Source: JAGSPQ01 sp038206395 (lineage in GTDB: Bacteria; Myxococcota; Myxococcia; Myxococcales; Myxococcaceae). From it: a stretch of DNA of 64,000 bases. The notes below the pieces were generated by a model. That model saw only the letters and a list, made by a program, of their open reading frames with translations, did no database searches and was not told the origin of the DNA. This document shows, one piece after another, positions 53,977 through 62,043 of the stretch. Position numbers and translations under genes: made by a program. Location: NCBI GenBank assembly GCA_038206395.1, contig JBBRAX010000005.1:1-64000 (forward strand), given 5' to 3'. Every line of letters starts with the position of its first letter. Positions within the stretch are counted from its first letter, which is position 1.

Positions 53977-55095
53977 ATGGCCAATGCCGAAGCCGCGTTT
54001 CCGTGGGCGATCCTCGATCACCTCGCGCACGCCGTCTTCGTCAAAGACCGCGACTTTCGTTACGTCTTCTTGAATCGCGCCGCGTTGGCGATGGTCGGCC
54101 ACACGCTCGAGTCGATGGTCGGCAAGACGGATCACGAGGTACCGCTGCCGCAGAAGGCCGCGGACTTCTACCGGCTGGGCGACCTAAAGGTCTTCCGCAC
54201 CGGCAGCGACGTCACCATCGACGAAGAAGAACTGGTCGACGTCAGCGGAAAACGGCGGGTGCTCGCGACGACGAAGGTGCCGTACCGCGACGCCAGCGGT
54301 GCGTTGACCCACCTCATCGGCGTGATTCACGACGTCACCCGGCTGAAGGCGGCCGAGGAAGCGCTGCAGGCCGCGAACGAGGCGCTCGAGCAGCGCGTCG
54401 CCGAACGCACCCAGCAGCTGCGCGACGCCCAACAGGAGCTGCTGCGGAATGAAAGGCTCGCCGTGCTGGGACACCTGGTGGGCGGCCTCGCGCACGAGAT
54501 CCGGAACCCGCTGGGAGCGATTCTCAACGCGACGGAGATTCTCGAGCGCGCCGAGCCGGGCGGCGACGTCAGCAAGCGCGCGATTCAGATCATCCGCGAG
54601 GAAGGGTGGCGCGCGAACCACACCATCGTCGAGCTGCTCGACTACGCGCGGGTGCGGCCGGCCGAACCGAAGCCGCTGAACCTCGAGACGCTGATCAACC
54701 AGGTGCTGCTGGGCGAAGAGATTCCCGACGCGATCGCGATCGCGCGCGACGTCTCGCCGTCGCTGATGGTGATGGCCGACGCAGACCAGACCAGGGTGGC
54801 GCTGCGGAACCTGGTGCGCAACGCAGTCGAGGCAATGCCCGGCGGAGGCACCCTTCGCTTCGCCGCGAGAGTGGCCGGGCCCCAGGTGGTCGTCTCGATC
54901 ACCGACACGGGCGCGGGAATTCCGAAGGAAGTGCGCGAGCGCCTGTTCGACCCGCTGGTCACCACCAAGTCACTCGGGCTGGGCCTCGGGCTGTCGACGG
55001 CGCGGTCGCTGGTCGAGAACCAGGGCGGCACGCTGAAGTTGCTCGAGCCTGACTCCGGTGGCGCTCGGTTCGAGCTGCGGCTGCCGTCAGCCTGA
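53977..55095 (+). CDS. PAS-domain sensor histidine kinase
   Basis: A 372-residue soluble kinase: PAS domain (residues 10-120, FLNRAALAMVGHTLESMVGK, ending in a PAC-type GVIHDVTRLK), a coiled-coil (125-160), the H box with His173 (LAHEIRNP), N box NLVRNAVEAMP, G1 DTGAGIP and G2 GLGLGLS. No membrane segment, so it senses a cytoplasmic signal. No response regulator is adjacent. ATG 53977 is used, with GGGGGG at 6 nt; GTG 53974 is the alternative. Its 3' end overlaps the convergent TusA gene by 9 bp. Confidence 0.9.
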   Translation: MANAEAAFPWAILDHLAHAVFVKDRDFRYVFLNRAALAMVGHTLESMVGKTDHEVPLPQKAADFYRLGDLKVFRTGSDVTIDEEELVDVSGKRRVLATTKVPYRDASGALTHLIGVIHDVTRLKAAEEALQAANEALEQRVAERTQQLRDAQQELLRNERLAVLGHLVGGLAHEIRNPLGAILNATEILERAEPGGDVSKRAIQIIREEGWRANHTIVELLDYARVRPAEPKPLNLETLINQVLLGEEIPDAIAIARDVSPSLMVMADADQTRVALRNLVRNAVEAMPGGGTLRFAARVAGPQVVVSITDTGAGIPKEVRERLFDPLVTTKSLGLGLGLSTARSLVENQGGTLKLLEPDSGGARFELRLPSA

Positions 55096-55323
55096 CCTGC
55101 GGTGGACGATGGCTGTGATCACCGGGCCGTCGGCGGTGATGAAGACCAGCTGTGCGCCCGTCGCCTCGCAGTAGCTCAGAAGGTCGGCGCGCACCGCGGG
55201 GTCGTCGGCCACCAGCTCGACTTCCGGGTGAATCTTGAGCGCTTTGGCGAGCGCGATGATCGGCCAGGGGCACGGCTGGCCGCGGGCATCGAGCGTGGGC
55301 CCTGAAACTTTGGTCGGTTTCAC
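55087..55323 (-). CDS. TusA-family sulfurtransferase-like protein
   Basis: A 78-residue protein with the fold and Cys motif of TusA (GQPCPWPIIALAKAL, the CPxP site). The C-terminus DLLSYCEATGAQLVFITADG is the usual second strand pair. It can relay persulfide sulfur to tRNA thiolation or cofactor synthesis. GTG 55323 is preceded by AGAGG. Single gene, convergent with the histidine kinase. Confidence 0.82.
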   Translation of the reverse strand: MKPTKVSGPTLDARGQPCPWPIIALAKALKIHPEVELVADDPAVRADLLSYCEATGAQLVFITADGPVITAIVHRRSG

Positions 55324-55412
55324 TTCACCTCTGGGCCGAAGTTTGCTTTGGCGCGGCGTGCATCCGTGCGGTATCTACCGCGCGGAATTTTCCTAAAGGA
55401 GCAGAAACTCAA

Positions 55413-57401
55413 ATGAAACCCAATGTGATCATCGCCCTGTTGGTGGGCGGCGTGGTCGGCTTCGCAGTCGGCCGCATGGCCAACGGTTCTGGTGGTTCGG
55501 GCGGCAGCGCGGCGCCCACGGCGATGGTGGCTCCGACGGCGGTGGCGAACCCCACGGTCGCGCGCGCCGGTGCCGGTGGTGAAGAGCAGACCGTGTTCAA
55601 GGTTCCGATCGAAGGGTCGCCGGTGAGGGGCCCGGCGAACGCGCTGATCACGCTGGTCGAGTTCTCTGACTACCAGTGCCCGTTCTGCAGCCGCGGCCAC
55701 AACACGGTCGTCGAGATGGAAAAGGCGTACGAAGGGAAGATCCGCGTGGTGATGAAGCAGAACCCGCTGAGCTTCCACCCGAACGCGAAGCCCGCCGCGC
55801 TGGCCGCGATGGCCGCTGGTGAGCAGGGCAAGTACTGGGAGATGCACGACAAGCTCTTCGCGAACCAGCAGAACCTGGACGCGGCGACCTTCGAGAGCCA
55901 CGCCAAGGCGATCGGCCTCAACGTCGAGAAGTGGAAGACCGACATGAACGCGCCGAAGTTCAACGACATCATCAACCGCGACCAGGCCCTGGCGGGTCAG
56001 TTGGGCGCGAGCGGCACCCCGTGCTTCTTCATCAACGGCCGCAAGCTCTCGGGCGCGCAGCCGGCCCCGGCCTTCAAGGCGCTGATCGACGAAGAGCTGG
56101 GCAAGGCGCAGGCGCTGGTCAGCGCGGGCACCAGGCCAGAAGCCGTGTACGCGGCGATCCTCGAGAAGGGCGTGAGCGCGGCCCCGGCTCCCCAGGCGGC
56201 GGCTCCGTCGGCGGCGCCCCAGGCTGCGGCGATTCGTAAAATCGACGTCCCGGGTGATTCTCCGGCGAAGGGCGCGAAGGACCCGAAGGTCACCATCGTT
56301 CTCTGGTCTGACTTTCAGTGCCCGTTCTGCTCGCGCGCCGTCCCGACGATGAAGCAGATCGAAGACACCTACGGCAAGGACGTGAAGATGGTTTTCCGTC
56401 ACCAGCCGCTGCCGTTCCACAACAACGCGAAGATCGCCGCCGAAGCGTCGATGGCCGCGAACGAGCAGGGCAAGTTCTGGCCGATGCACGACAAGATGTT
56501 CGCCAACCAGGGCGCGCTCGATCGTCAGAACCTCGAGGGCTACGCGAAGGAAATCGGCCTCGACATGGGCAAGTTCAAGAACGCGCTCGACACGAACAAG
56601 TTCGCGGCGCGCGTGGAAGCGGACTCGGCGGCGGGCGCGGCGGTTGGCGCGAACGGAACGCCCACGTTCTTCATCAACGGTCGTGAGTTCGTCGGCGCTC
56701 AGCCGTTCGAAGCCTTCAAGCCGATCATCGACGAAGAGATCGGCAAGGCGAACAAGCTGATCGCGGCGGGCACGAAGCCGGCCGACGTGTACGCGAAGCT
56801 GCAGCAGGAAGCAGGCAAGGCGGCCCCGGCGGCCCCTGAGGGTGCTCCGGCCGCTCCGGCCGCTCCGGCCGCCGTCGCGAACATCGACATCGGCACGGCG
56901 CCGGTGAAGGGCCCGAAGAACGCTCCGGTCACCATCGTTGTGTTCTCTGACTTCCAGTGCCCGTTCTGCTCGCGCGTGGTGCCGACGCTGCACGACATCG
57001 AGAAGCAGTACGGCAACAAGGTGAAGATCGGGTTCAAGCACCAGCCACTGCCCTTCCACCCGAACGCTCGCCCCGCGGCCAACGCCTCGATGGCGGCGAA
57101 CGAGCAAGGCAAGTTCTGGGAAATGCACGACAAGCTCTTCGCCAACCAGGGCGCGCTCGACCGTCAGAGCCTCGAGAAGTACGGCCAGGAAATCGGCCTC
57201 GACATGGGCAAGTACAAGGCGGCGCTCGACGGCAACAAGTTCGACGCGCTGATCACGAAGGACTCGAACGAAGGCAGCGCCATCGGCGCCAACGGTACGC
57301 CGACGTTCTTCATCAACGGCCGCCAACTGGTCGGCGCCCAGCCGTTCGAGCAGTTCAAGGCGATCATCGATGACGAGCTGAAGAAGAAGGGCGGCAAGTA
57401 A
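55413..57401 (+). CDS. Three-domain DsbA-like thioredoxin protein
   Basis: A 662-residue protein: one N-terminal membrane anchor or uncleaved signal (residues 5-22), a short Gly/Ala linker, then three tandem DsbA-like/Thioredoxin_4 domains. The active sites are CPFC at residues 89-92, 303-306 and 516-519, each in D(Y/F)QCPFCSR. The cis-Pro loops are GTPCFF in domain 1 and GTPTFF in domains 2 and 3, so domain 1 carries an extra Cys. Ala/Pro-rich linkers separate domains. The three copies are highly similar, especially 2 and 3. Envelope disulfide exchange. AAAGGAG ribosome site at 55395. A strong terminator follows. Confidence 0.92.
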   Translation: MKPNVIIALLVGGVVGFAVGRMANGSGGSGGSAAPTAMVAPTAVANPTVARAGAGGEEQTVFKVPIEGSPVRGPANALITLVEFSDYQCPFCSRGHNTVVEMEKAYEGKIRVVMKQNPLSFHPNAKPAALAAMAAGEQGKYWEMHDKLFANQQNLDAATFESHAKAIGLNVEKWKTDMNAPKFNDIINRDQALAGQLGASGTPCFFINGRKLSGAQPAPAFKALIDEELGKAQALVSAGTRPEAVYAAILEKGVSAAPAPQAAAPSAAPQAAAIRKIDVPGDSPAKGAKDPKVTIVLWSDFQCPFCSRAVPTMKQIEDTYGKDVKMVFRHQPLPFHNNAKIAAEASMAANEQGKFWPMHDKMFANQGALDRQNLEGYAKEIGLDMGKFKNALDTNKFAARVEADSAAGAAVGANGTPTFFINGREFVGAQPFEAFKPIIDEEIGKANKLIAAGTKPADVYAKLQQEAGKAAPAAPEGAPAAPAAPAAVANIDIGTAPVKGPKNAPVTIVVFSDFQCPFCSRVVPTLHDIEKQYGNKVKIGFKHQPLPFHPNARPAANASMAANEQGKFWEMHDKLFANQGALDRQSLEKYGQEIGLDMGKYKAALDGNKFDALITKDSNEGSAIGANGTPTFFINGRQLVGAQPFEQFKAIIDDELKKKGGK

Positions 57402-57425
57402 CAGCCGTTCGTTTCCAAACCTTCT

Positions 57426-57466
57426 ACGGCCGCGGAGTGAAGCTGCTCTGCGGCCGTTTCCTTTTT
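57426..57466 (+). terminator. Rho-independent terminator
   Basis: A 12-bp stem, ACGGCCGCGGAG (57426-57437) with CTCTGCGGCCGT (57446-57457), one G-T wobble, an 8-nt loop, followed by TTTCCTTTTT. It lies 24 nt after the triple-Dsb stop and faces the 3' end of the next kinase gene, so it may stop both. Confidence 0.85.
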
Positions 57467-57497
57467 GCGGCAACCTTAGGAAGTTGGGCTGTCGTAC

Positions 57498-59576
57498 CTA
57501 GAAGTTCACCGAGACGCGCACGGTCTCGTTGGGCTTCACGACGACTGCCTGCTTTTTGTCGGGGAACTCGGGGTTGCTGAACGTGCAGTCGTAGGCGCCG
57601 GCTGGCAGCTGCTTGTCGGCGAACGGCGTGTCGCCGAGCTTGAAGGCGCCGCATTGCACGCTGGCCCAGGGCTTGACGATGAACCGCACCATCCCAAACT
57701 CTCTCTTGGGCGGCGGCGGAGGCGGCTGCTGCACGACGTTCGTCTCGCGCTTCTCGAGGCCGATGGTCCGTTCACCGTCGCCCGAGACCTGAAACGAATC
57801 GTTGAAGTCGCGATACCCCGAGAGCTTGAGGCCCAGGCCGATGACTGTGCCGGGCGGTAGATCCAGCGTGGCGGGCGTGACGCCGCGCGCTTTGCCGTCC
57901 ACCAGCACCTGGGCGCCGTCGGGGCTCGAGCGCACCACGAACTTCACCGAAGCCACTGCCCCCGCGTCGGGGCCCGCCACCGCGACCGGGTCGTCTTTCG
58001 ACTCGGGCACCAGCGCGTACGCCGGCAGCCGAACCCTGCCCTTCGCCGGGATGTCGACCCGGGTCTTCAAGTCCTGGTAGCCCGCGCGCGAGAGCACCAG
58101 CGGGTACGCGCCGGCTGGCACCTCAGGCAGGGTGCAGGGGGTGACGCAGTTGGCGAGCACCTTGTTGTCGAACTTCACCGTCGCGTTCGACGGCTCGCTG
58201 GCAATCACCACCTCGGCCAGCTGGTTGCTCGAGATCACCACCCACGCCGACACCGCGAGCCCGACGATCGCGAAGAAGCTGCCGACCCACAGCAGCGGGC
58301 GGCCCGTCCCCGACTTCGTCTGCGTCGAGGTCACCGTGGCCCCGCCGCGATCGTCGTCGTGGTCAGCCCGGCGTGGAACCGGAGCCGGCGGCGCGCGATC
58401 GACCCGGCTCGATCGGCTCACGGCGCCACTCACCGCGCCGCCCAGGCTGCCGCTGCGGTTGCTCGGCCGCTGCGCGATCGTCGCCTCTTCCTTGTCGAGC
58501 CGCGCGTCGACCGCGCGCAGCGACGTCGTCTGTGGCAGCCGGCTCGCCTTCGACACCGGCGTCGCGCGCTCTTCGCCACCGTTCTTCGACGCTTCGTTTC
58601 GCGAGGCGTCGAGGCCTTCGATCAGGATCCGGCCTTCTTCGGCCTCCTGCATCAGGCGCTCGGCGTAGATGTCTTGCATGAAGCCCGCGAGCTGCACCGA
58701 CGAGCTCGGGAACTTGTTCTGCAGCACCCAGTTCTCGAGCGCGGCCTGGAACAGAATCGCTTCCTGGTAGCGATCTTCCGGCCGCTTCGCGAGCGCCTTC
58801 ATTACGATCGGGTCGAAGTCTTTCGGCAGCGCCGGGTTTACTTCGGAAGGTGGCAGCACCTCGCACTCAGTGACCGCGTTCAGCGTCTGGATGTCGTTGG
58901 CCCGCTTGAAGAGCCGCGTGCCCGTGGTGAGCTCGTAGAGGACGACACCGAGGGCAAAGATGTCCGATCGGCGATCGATCTTCTGACCGCTGGCCTGCTC
59001 GGGCGACATGTACGAGTACTTGCCCTTCAGCACGCCCGACTTCGTCACCGTCGCCTGGTCGGCCGCCTTCGCGATGCCGAAGTCGACGACCTTCACGCCG
59101 CCCTCGAAAGTGACCAGGATGTTCTGCGGCGAGATGTCGCGGTGCACGATGTTCAGCGGCTTGCCCTGCGAGTCGACCTTCTTGTGCGCGTAGTCGAGGC
59201 CGCCACACGCATCCATGATGATGCGCGCCACCAGCGGTACGGGAATCGGCTTTGCCTTCAAGTCGGCCCGCTTCCACACCCGGCGCACGTCTTCGCCGTG
59301 GATGAACTCCATCGCGATGAAGTAGCTGTCGTCCTGCGCGCCCAGGTTGAAGATCTGGACGATGTTCGGGTGGTTGAGGCGCGCGGCGATGCGCGCCTCG
59401 TCGAGGAACATCTTGATGAAGTCGTCGTTCTCGGCGAGGTGCGGAAGGATCCGCTTCACCACCAGGAACTTCTCGAACCCTTCCATGCCCTGCTGGCGCG
59501 CGAGGTAGATCTGCGCCATCCCGCCCGTGGCGAGCTTCTTCAGCAGTTGGTAGTCGCCGTAGGATTCGAAGGACAC
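57498..59576 (-). CDS. Membrane Ser/Thr protein kinase with PEGA domains
   Basis: A 692-residue protein. The kinase domain (residues 8-275) has GGMAQIY, Lys41, Glu of DEAR, HRDISPQN (Asp147; Ser149 takes the usual Lys place), DFGIAK (Asp165) and SPEQASG. A long linker (300-430) follows, then one membrane helix (about 435-452) and an extracytoplasmic part with two PEGA-like domains (VVIASEPSNATVKFDNKVLAN; VRSSPDGAQVLVDGKARG) and a Cys-containing C-terminal strand. GTG 59576 start; no Shine-Dalgarno. HRDxSPxN kinases are common in myxobacteria. Substrate unknown. Confidence 0.88.
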   Translation of the reverse strand: MSFESYGDYQLLKKLATGGMAQIYLARQQGMEGFEKFLVVKRILPHLAENDDFIKMFLDEARIAARLNHPNIVQIFNLGAQDDSYFIAMEFIHGEDVRRVWKRADLKAKPIPVPLVARIIMDACGGLDYAHKKVDSQGKPLNIVHRDISPQNILVTFEGGVKVVDFGIAKAADQATVTKSGVLKGKYSYMSPEQASGQKIDRRSDIFALGVVLYELTTGTRLFKRANDIQTLNAVTECEVLPPSEVNPALPKDFDPIVMKALAKRPEDRYQEAILFQAALENWVLQNKFPSSSVQLAGFMQDIYAERLMQEAEEGRILIEGLDASRNEASKNGGEERATPVSKASRLPQTTSLRAVDARLDKEEATIAQRPSNRSGSLGGAVSGAVSRSSRVDRAPPAPVPRRADHDDDRGGATVTSTQTKSGTGRPLLWVGSFFAIVGLAVSAWVVISSNQLAEVVIASEPSNATVKFDNKVLANCVTPCTLPEVPAGAYPLVLSRAGYQDLKTRVDIPAKGRVRLPAYALVPESKDDPVAVAGPDAGAVASVKFVVRSSPDGAQVLVDGKARGVTPATLDLPPGTVIGLGLKLSGYRDFNDSFQVSGDGERTIGLEKRETNVVQQPPPPPPKREFGMVRFIVKPWASVQCGAFKLGDTPFADKQLPAGAYDCTFSNPEFPDKKQAVVVKPNETVRVSVNF

Positions 59577-59607
59577 GGGCCGGGGGAGGAAGGGAGGACC
59601 TTACCGC

Positions 59608-59943
59608 CTAAATCCTCCGTCTCACCCGGGCGTCGCGCGTCTCGCGCATCAGCGCTTCCAGGTCGTCGAGGCGCGTCTTCAGCTCGGCCATCGCGGTCGG
59701 GTGCTTGCGATCGACCTGGTCGAAGAGGGCCAACACCTCTTCCACCTTCTGTTCGATGTGCTCGGCGCGCTCGGGGCTGATCCGACGCAGCAACATGTCG
59801 GCGCCAGCTTCGATCAACACGCGGGCAACGGCGTCACGGTTCGTCAGCGGTTCCTGCTTCCTTTCGCCAGCGCCCTTGATCAGCGTCAGCTTTGGTCGGG
59901 AAGAGGCCAGCGGCAGCTCGAGTTGGCGGGTGTCTTTCTTCAT
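59608..59943 (-). CDS. Small conserved-looking helical protein
   Basis: A 111-residue protein starting MKKDTRQLELPLASSRPKLT. A basic N-terminus precedes a helical region (RDAVARVLIEAGADMLLRRIS, KTRLDDLEALMRETRDARVRR). It lacks membrane helices and Cys. Its ELPLASSRPKLTLIKG start looks like the myxobacterial small proteins next to PEGA kinases; function unknown. ATG 59943 is used; TTG 59955 is an alternative. It lies 31 bp upstream of the kinase start in the same orientation. Confidence 0.65.
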   Translation of the reverse strand: MKKDTRQLELPLASSRPKLTLIKGAGERKQEPLTNRDAVARVLIEAGADMLLRRISPERAEHIEQKVEEVLALFDQVDRKHPTAMAELKTRLDDLEALMRETRDARVRRRI

Positions 59944-60058
59944 GACGCACGACAATACGGAGCGTTGGACCCAGGGGAATTTTTACAGCCTGAAGCAGCT
60001 CGCATCATCGCTGTAGCACTGCACCCTTCGCAATCGTCCTGAGGCCGAGAATCCGGCC

Positions 60059-60077
60059 CTGGCGCGATCGGCGCCAG
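60059..60077. promoter_or_regulatory. Perfect inverted repeat upstream of the CheB gene
   Basis: CTGGCGC-GATCG-GCGCCAG (60059-60077), a perfect 7-bp palindrome with a 5-nt spacer, 45 nt before the REC-CheB-REC start. It may be an operator. The 165-bp spacer (59956-60122) is otherwise featureless. Confidence 0.45.
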
Positions 60078-60122
60078 AAACTACATCCCACGCGCGAACA
60101 GTGGTCTTCTGCGGTCAGGGAA

Positions 60123-61544
60123 ATGATCTTCAGCGTGCTGGTGGTCGATGACTCGGACTTCACGCGAGAAGCGCTGCGGCGCTCGCTCGAGACCGAGCCC
60201 CTGCTGAAGGTCGTCGGCGAAGCGAAGACGGGCGAGGAAGCGGTGCTGCTCGCGCGCAAGCTGAAGCCGCACTTGATCACGATGGATCTGTCGATGCCCG
60301 GCATGGGCGGCCTGAAGGCGATCGAGAAGATCATGGCCGAGCGTCCGGTGCCGCTGGTGGTGATTTCCGAGCGTTCGTCGACGGCCGGCGAAGACTGGAA
60401 CTTCGAGGCGATCAACCGCGGCGCGCTGGAGCTCGTACCGAAGAGCGAAGTCTTCGGCGGCCATCAGCTGCTGATCGCCAGGTTCGCCACCCGGATGCGC
60501 CAGCTCGCCGAAGCCGGAGTCGCCCCCCCGCGCAAGAGCCCCGAGTCACGCTCCGCGGCGCGTCGGCCGAATGCCGAAGCCCCGCTGTTGATTGGCCTCG
60601 GCGCTTCGACCGGAGGTCCCCGTGCCCTGGCGCAGGTGCTTGGCGAGCTGCCCGCCGCGTTTCCCGTGCCGGTCGCGATCGTGCAGCACATGGCGACGGA
60701 CTTCTTCGACAGCTTCGTCGCCTTCCTCGCCTCACGATCGAAGCTGAAGGTCGTCGCAGCGGAAGCGGGCATGAAGGCGGCGCCGGGACATGCCTACCTC
60801 GCTCCGTCGAACTTCAACCTCACCGTCGATCGCGAGCTCGTCTTCAAGCTGACGCCGAACACGATGACTTCGGCCCACTGCCCTTCTGTCGACGCGCTCT
60901 TCACGACGATGGCGCGATCGCTTCACGGCCGCGCGGTGGGCGTGCTGATGACGGGCATGGGCGCCGACGGCGCGGAAGGCCTGCGTGCGCTTCGCCAGGT
61001 CGGCGCGCGAACCATCGTGCAGGACGCGGCGTCGTGTGCAGTGGCGGGAATGCCGCAGGCGGCGATCGAGCTCGGGGCGGCAGAAGAGATCGTCGAGCTC
61101 AAGCACATCGCCGCAGCGCTAGTGGCCGAGCTCCAGGCGCACCGTGGCGAGCCCACCAAGCCCGGGGCGAAGAAGCGAATCTTGATCGTCGACGACAGCC
61201 CGCTGTTGCTCGAGGCGGGCCGGCTGGCGCTCGAAGGCGCGGGCTACGAGGTCCGCACGCTCGAGAACCCGTTGATGGTGGCGATGCTGCTGCGGAAGAA
61301 CCCGGTCGACCTCGTGCTGCTCGATGTGAACATGCCGGCGGTGAAGGGGACCCAGGTGGTGGCGGCGCTGCGGTCGCACGGGCTGAACGCGACGCCGGTG
61401 ATCCTCTACTCGGACATGGACGAACGCGACCTGCGCGCGAAGGCGACCGAGTGCGGAGCGACTGGCTGGCTGCGAAAGACCGGCGACGAGCACGCGCTGA
61501 TCCGCGCAATCGACGCCTGGGTCGGAAACCGGGGTCGCGGCTGA
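60123..61544 (+). CDS. REC-CheB-REC protein (methylesterase with two receiver domains)
   Basis: A 473-residue protein. Receiver 1 (1-120) has Asp9-Asp10, phospho-acceptor Asp55, Ser82 and Lys107. The CheB methylesterase (150-345) has the intact triad Ser162 (GASTGG), His189 (VQHM) and Asp282 (GADG), in the same spacing as E. coli CheB. Receiver 2 (352-470) has Asp357-Asp358, phospho-acceptor Asp401 and SDMDE. CheB normally ends after the esterase. No che genes, chemoreceptor or CheR are nearby. It may switch off several inputs or act outside chemotaxis. The ATG at 60123 follows the palindrome. Confidence 0.9.
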   Translation: MIFSVLVVDDSDFTREALRRSLETEPLLKVVGEAKTGEEAVLLARKLKPHLITMDLSMPGMGGLKAIEKIMAERPVPLVVISERSSTAGEDWNFEAINRGALELVPKSEVFGGHQLLIARFATRMRQLAEAGVAPPRKSPESRSAARRPNAEAPLLIGLGASTGGPRALAQVLGELPAAFPVPVAIVQHMATDFFDSFVAFLASRSKLKVVAAEAGMKAAPGHAYLAPSNFNLTVDRELVFKLTPNTMTSAHCPSVDALFTTMARSLHGRAVGVLMTGMGADGAEGLRALRQVGARTIVQDAASCAVAGMPQAAIELGAAEEIVELKHIAAALVAELQAHRGEPTKPGAKKRILIVDDSPLLLEAGRLALEGAGYEVRTLENPLMVAMLLRKNPVDLVLLDVNMPAVKGTQVVAALRSHGLNATPVILYSDMDERDLRAKATECGATGWLRKTGDEHALIRAIDAWVGNRGRG

Positions 61545-61627
61545 CCCGCGGGGCAGAAAGCACCCGGCCCAAATCCCCTGTTCCTGCGGGTGTCTGGCTG
61601 GCACCTGCGCTGCAGAAGTCGTGGTGC

Positions 61628-62041
61628 ATGAGCCAAGAGACGAGCGCCTCCTCCGATTCGATTGCAGACACCCTGATTCGGGCGGTCGAGCAGCCCGAGA
61701 CGCGCCGCCAGTCACCGCGCGTGAGCCTGACGGCCGAGGTCGACCTGTCGAGCGAGACCAACTTCTTCAGTGGGTTCTCGACCGACATTGCGTCGGGCGG
61801 CCTCTTCATCGCGACGCTGGCGACGCTGCCGATCGGCACCACGGTGCACGTGAAATTCACGCTGCCCAGCGGCACGGAAATCAACACGGGCGGCGAGGTG
61901 CGGTGGATCCGCGTGTTCGACGAGCGCGCCCCAGCCGTGCTCCCGGGAGTGGGCATTCAGTTCATCGATCTTCCGGCGGACGCGCAGGCCTCAATCGAAG
62001 CCTTCATCTCGCAGCGGGATCCGATGTTCTTCCCCGACTGA
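61628..62041 (+). CDS. PilZ-domain protein (Myxococcus paralogue type)
   Basis: A 137-residue PilZ protein. It has RRQSPRVSL (the c-di-GMP RxxxR site), DIASGGLFIA (DxSxxG) and VKFTLPSGTEINTGGEVRWIR, then GIQFIDLPADAQASIEAFI, the TIGR02266-type extension named from M. xanthus paralogues. It is 83 bp downstream of the CheB gene and may share its message. Probably a c-di-GMP effector; the extra C-terminus distinguishes it from the general YcgR-type. Confidence 0.85.
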   Translation: MSQETSASSDSIADTLIRAVEQPETRRQSPRVSLTAEVDLSSETNFFSGFSTDIASGGLFIATLATLPIGTTVHVKFTLPSGTEINTGGEVRWIRVFDERAPAVLPGVGIQFIDLPADAQASIEAFISQRDPMFFPD

Positions 62042-62043
62042 GG

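Noticed and set aside
55320..57473. 717-residue minus-strand frame opposite the triple-Dsb gene
   Set aside because: Shadow of the repeated thioredoxin coding sequence, rich in Leu/Val/Arg; its internal repeats mirror the plus-strand domains.
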